From UBA1146 sp050256555 (GTDB lineage: Bacteria; Planctomycetota; UBA8108; UBA1146), in contig JBBWWC010000290.1 of NCBI GenBank assembly GCA_050256555.1, positions 1 through 5,048 of the forward strand: a stretch of 5,048 bases of DNA. The letters are read 5' to 3'. Position numbers and translations under genes: made by a program. Numbering within the stretch: the stretch's first letter is position 1; each line of letters opens with the position of its first letter. Below are positions 1 through 5,048 of the stretch, in pieces. The notes under the pieces are model-generated. The model had not been told where the DNA came from, did no database searches, and saw nothing but the letters and a program-made list of their open reading frames with translations.

Positions 1-2383
1 AAACGCCGATATCCAGAATCGGGTCATCGGTTCCCTGGGCTTCTTCTTGCGCACTGGCGAGGATTGCAGCCGCTTCTTTTGCAAATCCGCCATCGATCAA
101 AATCGATGCCAGCCCCAACCGAACTCCCGGCTCGGCCTCAGCAAACTGCGCCCCTGGAAGTTTCACCCAATCGAGAACCAGTTGCCCGGCACGCTGCATT
201 TCATTTTCAGCACCAGATGTCCGGTAGGCGTCGATCAGATAGTAGGTAGCAGCGACCACTGAATTATTATCCGGCCACAGCTGGCGCAATTCCGTGAGGG
301 CTTTCTCAGCTGTAACAAAACGACCCTCAGCGGCAAGAATCTCCAGCAACAGCAACAAGGCACCTTCTCGAAAAACGTTGGTTCCCTGTAATTCGTCGAG
401 AACCGGCAACAACGCCGTCACGGCTTCCGGTCCCGATTTTTTTCGATCACTCCAGTAGAAGCTGGCCATCTCGTAACGAAGGGCAGACTCACCACCAACG
501 TCTCGATCTTTTCTGGCGTCCGCCAGCAAAGGAAGCAGTTCGCCAGAGGCATCCTTGATTCCCTGTTCCACATCTTCAGCGGTTCGGAAAAGGCAACGCG
601 CCCCGGCCGCTCTGGCACGGAAGAAAAACGGAACGTTTTGTTCCACTCCACCATCAGTATAAGTACGTGAAACTCGACGGAACATATCTCTGGCTTGTTT
701 GTAGTCGCCAGCCAGCTCCGCCTCGGTCGCCTGTTGCAACTTCAGCTGCTCGCTCCCAAGGCCTTGCGAGTTGTCTGAAAACAACTTCTCAGCCACCGGA
801 ATCATCTCGGCCCAAGCGCCATCCTTGCTTGCAGCAAGATCACCGACTATGGCAAAGAAATTCTGCGAGGCCATCGCCACCATTTCACTGTCGGGAAACT
901 CTTGCGCAAGAAACTGATAAGCGAGCGCAGCTTCCTCGGAGCGTCCCAGCGCATCACTCGATTCGCCAATCTCGTAAAGAGCCTTGGCTTGCCAGCTGGC
1001 GGCGTCTTTCCCACCGTGACCGGCAGCAAGTGAAAACTTTGCCGCCTCGATTGCCCGCATCGGCAAACCACGATCACGAAAACCAGCAGCGGCACGGGTG
1101 TAGATTTCAGCGGAAAGCCCAGCGACCTGCATGTCGACAAGACGACTCAAACCTCGAGCGAGTTGCTCCAGAATCTCACGGGTCCCGCCCGGATCCGCTT
1201 TCCATGTTTCTGGACGATCAAAATCATCGATCAACTTCTGAAGCATCGACAATCCAGTGCTTCGATCACCCCCGGCGATACGAGAGATCGACTCCTCAAT
1301 ATTGAGTGTCGCCACCATCGCAGCCAGATCTGGATCTTCCGGAGATTTCCGGTAAGGAAAGTTGGGATCGATTTCTTCGTAAAGATACTCGATCAATTCC
1401 AGACCTTCGCCTGGGCGGCCCGCAAGGTTATAAGCCTGAAGAGAACCGGAAAGTGAGGCGATTCGCATTCGACGAATGAAATACACCACGTCGTCTTCGT
1501 AAGGGGGGTCAACACTCGGCTCGATATCGACCAGTAGTTCCAGTTCGCTGGCGGCTTCTTCGGGCCGCCCACAAGCGGCCAACGCCTGCCCGTAAATGAG
1601 CTGCGCCTCGTAGCGACGACCAAAGTTCTCATAACGCTGGTCAACAAAACTCTTCGACAGGATTACCAACTCTTCCAGTAACTCCTGGACCGCATCAACA
1701 CCATCGGGAAGCATTCCTGAATAGACCTTGATTGCGTTCAAAAGCTGGAATTCCCACAAGTCACGAACACTCACCTTGGCAGCAAGTTCTGCAGCGCAAC
1801 GACCTCTTTCTTCGTCGTCACCGGCCTCACTCACCCGTTTTTCACAAGCCAGAACCTCGCGATTCTGCAACACAATGTTGCTATCGAGAATCGTTCTAAT
1901 TTCGGCGACCCAGATCTCATTGCGGCGGGTGTTCGCGCGCTTGCGCTCACCAGGGCTGGTCGCAAAAACTGCTTCTGTATTGGCATCGTCGAGACGCAAC
2001 ATCGCAGCAAGCACCGCTTCTAGTTGCGCACCTTTAGATCTGGGGTGATCGGGATACTTCTTGGCAAGCCGCTGGATCTCTGCTTCGTAACTATCGATGT
2101 CACCTTCAACACGAAGCACGTCGGCAAGGAAGTAGTTCAGGGTCGCTGCCGCTGAACGACTCGCACCTTTTAACCGCGAATCAATCCAGACCCGAGCCAG
2201 ATCGGGACTATTATAAGTCCCAAGAAGTTCACGAACGAAAGAAACCTCATCGGTAGAGAGATCTCCTCGACCGATGGACTGCGCTGATACCATTGGAGTG
2301 ATCCATGGCAAAACCCCGACCACCAGACACAACAGTGCCCGGAGCCTAAAGGGTTTCAGCAATTTCCTTCGTCGTAACTCCAT
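1..2383 (-). CDS. Large exported TPR-repeat protein (partial, C-terminus beyond window)
   Basis: The frame is open from the ATG at 2383 to the window edge, giving 794 residues without a stop; the C-terminus is missing. The start has a basic n-region (RRRK at 4-7), a hydrophobic core at about 16-33 and an AxA-like site VSA|QS after residue 34, so export to the periplasm or envelope is predicted. The rest is almost all amphipathic helix pairs of TPR type. The clearest units are near 92-116 (ending KKYPDHP), 263-287 (ALAACGRPEEAASELELL), 465-500 (ALGRSEEAALAYQFLAQEFPDS), 548-575 (AELAGDYKQARDMFRRV), 674-706 (ILAAEGRFVTAEKALTELRQLWPDN) and 756-780. TPR proteins are scaffolds for protein-protein contacts; no catalytic motif is seen. 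The gene follows the secretin gene in the same direction and frame, so it may assist or partner that channel; this is inference from context. Similar tetratricopeptide proteins act in envelope assembly (for example the BamD and CpoB/YbgF types), but this one is far longer and I recognise no named family. Confidence 0.9.
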   Translation of the reverse strand, partial: MELRRRKLLKPFRLRALLCLVVGVLPWITPMVSAQSIGRGDLSTDEVSFVRELLGTYNSPDLARVWIDSRLKGASRSAAATLNYFLADVLRVEGDIDSYEAEIQRLAKKYPDHPRSKGAQLEAVLAAMLRLDDANTEAVFATSPGERKRANTRRNEIWVAEIRTILDSNIVLQNREVLACEKRVSEAGDDEERGRCAAELAAKVSVRDLWEFQLLNAIKVYSGMLPDGVDAVQELLEELVILSKSFVDQRYENFGRRYEAQLIYGQALAACGRPEEAASELELLVDIEPSVDPPYEDDVVYFIRRMRIASLSGSLQAYNLAGRPGEGLELIEYLYEEIDPNFPYRKSPEDPDLAAMVATLNIEESISRIAGGDRSTGLSMLQKLIDDFDRPETWKADPGGTREILEQLARGLSRLVDMQVAGLSAEIYTRAAAGFRDRGLPMRAIEAAKFSLAAGHGGKDAASWQAKALYEIGESSDALGRSEEAALAYQFLAQEFPDSEMVAMASQNFFAIVGDLAASKDGAWAEMIPVAEKLFSDNSQGLGSEQLKLQQATEAELAGDYKQARDMFRRVSRTYTDGGVEQNVPFFFRARAAGARCLFRTAEDVEQGIKDASGELLPLLADARKDRDVGGESALRYEMASFYWSDRKKSGPEAVTALLPVLDELQGTNVFREGALLLLLEILAAEGRFVTAEKALTELRQLWPDNNSVVAATYYLIDAYRTSGAENEMQRAGQLVLDWVKLPGAQFAEAEPGVRLGLASILIDGGFAKEAAAILASAQEEAQGTDDPILDIGV

Positions 2384-2461
2384 CAACCCCACTCCCGCCT
2401 CCCCGTCGCGGGCATCTAAATCAATCCAGATGCTCCGACAAGAGACGTCAGGACTCTGTTA
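2384..2461 (-). other. Intergenic spacer between the secretin and TPR genes
   Basis: The secretin ends in TAG (2464-2462) followed directly by an in-frame TAA (2461-2459), a tandem stop. The remaining 75 bases stay open in the same frame up to the downstream ATG. No intrinsic terminator (strong stem plus U-tract) is present; only weak stems are seen, such as ACAGAG paired with CTCTTGT with one bulge. Absence of a terminator plus the short distance supports one transcript. The spacer also holds a 10-codon mini-ORF (ATG at 2415) whose TGA overlaps the TPR-gene ATG by one base; it is most likely chance. Confidence 0.7.
2392..2404 (-). promoter_or_regulatory. Purine-rich ribosome-binding region of the TPR gene
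   Basis: The minus strand carries GGGGAGG (2404-2398) and then GGGAG (2396-2392). GGGAG sits 8 bases before the ATG at 2383 and supports that start. GGGGAGG is 5 bases before an in-frame GTG at 2392, a possible alternative start that would add only three residues (V-G-L) ahead of the Met. The ATG is preferred, but the sequence does not exclude the GTG. Confidence 0.6.
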
Positions 2462-4966
2462 CTAGTTAAACTTCGCTCGTTCTTCGTCACGGATAACAGT
2501 GATTTTCGCGCTGATCAGAACAAACAGGTTTGACTGCATACGAGCCTCACCTTTGCGTCCCAGCAAGAAATCAAATATGGGTAACCGTGAAAGTCCCGGT
2601 ACCCCTGCCTGCGAGTCCTGGGTAATGGTTCGCTTCAGTCCTCCAACGAGAACCGTTCCCCCATCCGGGATCGTGACGGTGGTCTTGATGTTTGTGACCG
2701 AAAGAACCGGGAATTCTACATTCAAATTCGTCAGTCCAAGTGTCAAGGTCTTGAATCGAGACGGTAGCTGAACGGCAAGAGTCGGTTCTATCTCAAGAAT
2801 CACATACTTGCGATCATGGCTCACTGTCGGACGAACCTGGAGAATCGATCCCGCATTGAGGATTCCGATGACCGGGTTAATCACCGGCACAACACCGGTC
2901 TGATTAACTTCAGCATCTTCAATATAAGCACTCTGATCGACGACCAGGGAGTGCGAAATCTGAGTATTGAAGGCGGTAACCCGCGGAGCATCGAGACGCT
3001 TGAATTGCTGCGACTTTTGATTGGCTTCCAGGATCGCTTCCAGTGCATAGGTATCAAGCACGTTGTACTGAATCGCCATGCCTCCACGGTCACTGATCTC
3101 AAAAGGAGATACGGACGACCCCAACGGCAAAGAAAACGCATTATAAACTGCAGCCCTCACGTCAATCTCACCCTGGGCATCAACGATTTCAAAACCGGAA
3201 GCAATCTGAGTTCCAGCACCATCAATGTCATTGATCGGGTTCGGAAGATTCGAGTTAAAGGGGTTACCGTAATCAACGCCGATCGACTCGAGGAAGTTAT
3301 CCTGCAAATCAATGAAACGACTCTCAACGGTCACCATCACTCCGGTCGACTTACGCAAAGCATCCAGCAACTGAATCAACTTACGATGGTTAGGCAAGGT
3401 GGTCCGAGCCACCAGTTTACCATTCTGATACTTGACGCTCTCGCCATCGGGCTCGCCTTCGTCACCGTAAAGGGCGGCGATCACCAGTTCGACCAGCAGA
3501 TCGCTGTCGAGAGTGGTTTCCTGAGTGTCTTCCTCATCGCCCAGATCAAACAGACCACCACCCCCACCACTGTCACCATCCTGGCTGGACTGAAGTGCCA
3601 GTTTCGGAGCTCGGAAATCAGGGTGATCCTTGGTGATGTCGGAAACTTCGTAAAACTCCAGGAACAGATCATTACGAAGAGAATCAGACGGCCCGATCAG
3701 CACCGCACCCGATCGAATTACAAACGAGAACGCAGGATCGTTATTTTGCAGAACAATGTTCAGAACATTTTCCAGCGGAAGATCTGTCACCTCGGCAAGC
3801 CGAACCGTTCCATCTCCACCTTCCAGAGCTTCACGGGCTTCACGTGTCAAAACGAAGTTGATGCCCGAAAGATCCTGAAGGAACTGAATCACCTGATCAA
3901 AGGGTTCGTCCTGGAATTCGACACTGGCAACTCGCACACGTAACTTGCTGCGAATTGTTTTCACCTGAACCGTCTCCACTGCCTGCAAGCGAGATTCGAG
4001 GCTCTGCTCTTGACGTGAAATACGCATCCAGTCTTCGCGGGGAGGGAAGTTAAAGATATCCGTGTACGGAATCTCTGATTCCAGCTGCGAGATAAATGTA
4101 CGTTCCCATTCGGCGGCTGTCTGAATACCCGAATCAAGAACTTCATACAGATGACGCAAATCAGCAGCTTCACGGCGAAGCGCACGAACATCCTGACGCG
4201 ACGGATCCAGACTTAGAACTTCGTCGCAAAGATCGATCACACCTTCGTATTTGCGATCAGAAAAAAGCCGCCGTGCTTGTCGCAGAATCTCTTCGATCCG
4301 ATTCTGGATAAAGGAAACCGAACGAGCCATCTCTGATTCTGCATCAGAGAGAATCCGCATCTCGCGCTCACGACGAGCAGAAGATTCAGACTGTTGCTTC
4401 TGACTGACAGCCTCTGTTTTCGACTGACGTGCACGATTGGCTTGATCACTGAGATCAAAATCAAAGGGGAACCAGCGGATCCTCTCCAAAACTTGATCAA
4501 AGATGGTGATCGCCTTGTCGAAATCGCCATCGTCCATCGAACGACGACCGTCAAGGTAGAGCCGCTCAAGTTCAAAAACGTCCTGCTGTAAGCGGACATT
4601 TTTCTCTTCCACCAGACGACGGCGAAGATCCTGAATGTCACCGCTACGGTCACCCAGGATCAACATTACCGTTTCCAGCATCTGTTGAGCTTTGGTATTG
4701 CTGGAATCAAGGCGGGTCGCCTCTTGCAGCTTCTCTTCAGCCTCGACGTACCGGAGCTCGTTCATCAACTTCTGCGCTGCTTCAGTAGCAGTCGTAGAAG
4801 CCTTGGCTCGCTCTTGGCCTTCGAGGGAAATGTCACGGATTAGCTCATCAACGCCACCGTCCTGATACGCCAAAACGGGGCTGGCCATTCCGCAAACGAG
4901 CATCAGGACTGACGCAAATATACTGAATGTGATTCGCGTCGATAGTGCCCGTAGGATGTCCGTCAT
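2462..4966 (-). CDS. Secretin (GspD/PilQ superfamily) with N-terminal TPR-like region
   Basis: Secretins form multimeric outer-membrane channels for type II secretion, type IV pili, type III secretion and filamentous phage. Visible domains in this 834-residue protein are: a signal peptide at 1-33 (hydrophobic core 12-32, likely cleavage VLA|YQ); helical TPR-like segments near 63-97, 133-160 and 226-267 with a charged, possibly coiled-coil stretch at 180-235; an N0/STN domain at about 341-428; and an N1-like domain at about 432-540, interrupted by a Gly/Asp/Glu-rich insertion at 460-487. The secretin core spans 541-826, opening with VESRFIDLQDNFLESIGVDYG-like residues and containing LQVRPTVS (709-716), IPDGGTVLVGGL (766-777), VPGLSRLPIFDFLLG (789-803) and NLFVLISAKI (813-822). 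The core is full length and apparently intact. The ATG at 4966 is preferred over the upstream in-frame GTG at 5008 because AAGGAG lies 6 bases before it and the signal peptide then begins normally. Superfamily membership is very secure. The specific system (pilus, secretion or other) is not determined, so no symbol is given. An exported TPR protein gene follows 78 bases downstream. Confidence 0.95.
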   Translation of the reverse strand: MTDILRALSTRITFSIFASVLMLVCGMASPVLAYQDGGVDELIRDISLEGQERAKASTTATEAAQKLMNELRYVEAEEKLQEATRLDSSNTKAQQMLETVMLILGDRSGDIQDLRRRLVEEKNVRLQQDVFELERLYLDGRRSMDDGDFDKAITIFDQVLERIRWFPFDFDLSDQANRARQSKTEAVSQKQQSESSARREREMRILSDAESEMARSVSFIQNRIEEILRQARRLFSDRKYEGVIDLCDEVLSLDPSRQDVRALRREAADLRHLYEVLDSGIQTAAEWERTFISQLESEIPYTDIFNFPPREDWMRISRQEQSLESRLQAVETVQVKTIRSKLRVRVASVEFQDEPFDQVIQFLQDLSGINFVLTREAREALEGGDGTVRLAEVTDLPLENVLNIVLQNNDPAFSFVIRSGAVLIGPSDSLRNDLFLEFYEVSDITKDHPDFRAPKLALQSSQDGDSGGGGGLFDLGDEEDTQETTLDSDLLVELVIAALYGDEGEPDGESVKYQNGKLVARTTLPNHRKLIQLLDALRKSTGVMVTVESRFIDLQDNFLESIGVDYGNPFNSNLPNPINDIDGAGTQIASGFEIVDAQGEIDVRAAVYNAFSLPLGSSVSPFEISDRGGMAIQYNVLDTYALEAILEANQKSQQFKRLDAPRVTAFNTQISHSLVVDQSAYIEDAEVNQTGVVPVINPVIGILNAGSILQVRPTVSHDRKYVILEIEPTLAVQLPSRFKTLTLGLTNLNVEFPVLSVTNIKTTVTIPDGGTVLVGGLKRTITQDSQAGVPGLSRLPIFDFLLGRKGEARMQSNLFVLISAKITVIRDEERAKFN

Positions 4967-4972
4967 CGATCT

Positions 4973-4978
4973 CTCCTT
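4973..4978 (-). promoter_or_regulatory. Ribosome-binding site of the secretin gene
   Basis: AAGGAG on the minus strand, 6 bases before the ATG at 4966, is a near-ideal Shine-Dalgarno match and spacing. It decides the start: the longer in-frame reading from the GTG at 5008 would put 14 charged residues ahead of the signal peptide and across this site. Confidence 0.85.
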
Positions 4979-4993
4979 GCTTCGCACGGTCGC

Positions 4994-5008
4994 GTGGTCT
5001 TTAACCAC
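4994..5008 (-). repeat. Short perfect inverted repeat in the secretin leader
   Basis: Two 5-base arms, GTGGT and ACCAC, flank a 5-base loop, TAAAG, about 28 bases before the secretin ATG. The transcript could form a small hairpin, or a dimeric regulator could bind the DNA. A 5-base stem is short enough to be chance, and no U-tract follows, so it is not an intrinsic terminator. Confidence 0.3.
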
Positions 5009-5048
5009 AGAACGATTTGCAGGACTTTGTCTGGAGAACAGGTCACCC

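Larger units (their letters stand above)
4967..5048 (-). other. Leader region upstream of the secretin gene
   Basis: These 82 bases hold the ribosome-binding site and a small perfect inverted repeat, GTGGT-TAAAG-ACCAC, at 4994-5008. I see no convincing -35/-10 pair with proper spacing. The promoter may lie upstream of the window, or the gene may be a later member of an operon. A TGA near 5043-5045 could be the stop of an upstream gene, but nothing in so short a stretch can confirm that. Confidence 0.4.

Noticed and set aside
667..1305. A 212-codon plus-strand open frame
   Set aside because: It is antisense to the continuous TPR gene. Its product is unusually rich in Arg, Pro, Ser, His and Gln, typical of a wrong-strand translation, and shows no recognisable motif.
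2383..2415. A 10-codon leader peptide (MPATGRREWG) overlapping the TPR-gene ATG
   Set aside because: It has no good ribosome-binding site, no regulatory codon run and is short enough to arise by chance; it is mentioned only under the spacer.
2816..3943. A 375-codon plus-strand open frame opposite the secretin gene
   Set aside because: It lies wholly antisense to a well-recognised secretin domain region. Its translation is rich in Ile, Asn, Arg, His and Gln with no domain, no good ribosome-binding site and no signal peptide. It is best explained as a shadow of the secretin's codon usage.
4237..4653. Minus-strand 138-codon open frame inside the secretin gene
   Set aside because: It is an alternative frame of the secretin's TPR-like region, without its own start signals or recognisable domain.
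4867..4966. Lipoprotein signal at secretin Cys25 (MLVC|GMAS)
   Set aside because: The residue before Cys is Val, where the lipobox needs Gly, Ala or Ser. A standard cleavage site, VLA|YQ, follows shortly after.
4967..5008. GTG start giving an 848-residue secretin
   Set aside because: The extra 14 residues are charged and would precede the signal peptide, and the AAGGAG site would lie inside the coding sequence. The ATG at 4966 has ideal ribosome-binding spacing.

Overview
The window is a coding-dense stretch of bacterial DNA with roughly even GC content. Both real genes lie on the minus strand, so transcription runs from position 5048 towards 1. There are no RNA genes, insertion sequences, CRISPR arrays or other mobile-element signatures. 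A secretin is present, so the host has an outer membrane. The combination of a helical, TPR-like N-terminus on a secretin with a very large, acidic, Sec-exported TPR protein would suit the Planctomycetota or a related PVC-type lineage. That assignment is inference from architecture, not a sequence match.

Layout, in transcription order. Positions 5048-4967 are an 82-base leader with no convincing gene or sigma-70 promoter, ending in a strong ribosome-binding site. Positions 4966-2462 encode an 834-residue secretin of the GspD/PilQ superfamily. It has a signal peptide, about 300 residues of TPR-like helices, an N0 (STN) domain, one N1-like domain carrying a Gly/acidic insertion, and a complete C-terminal secretin core. 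Positions 2461-2384 are a short spacer that starts with the second of two tandem stop codons. Positions 2383-1 hold the first 794 residues of a large exported TPR-repeat protein that runs off the window edge.

The two genes are co-directional, 78 bases apart and in the same reading frame, so they are probably co-transcribed. The simplest model is an outer-membrane channel built by the secretin, with the large TPR protein as a periplasmic or envelope scaffold, assembly factor or substrate adaptor. No ATPase, inner-membrane platform, pilin or prepilin peptidase gene is visible, so the system (type IV pilus, type II-like secretion or something else) cannot be decided here. The most interesting point is the pairing of an N-terminally TPR-armed secretin with a large TPR partner. 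The long plus-strand ORFs are antisense shadows.
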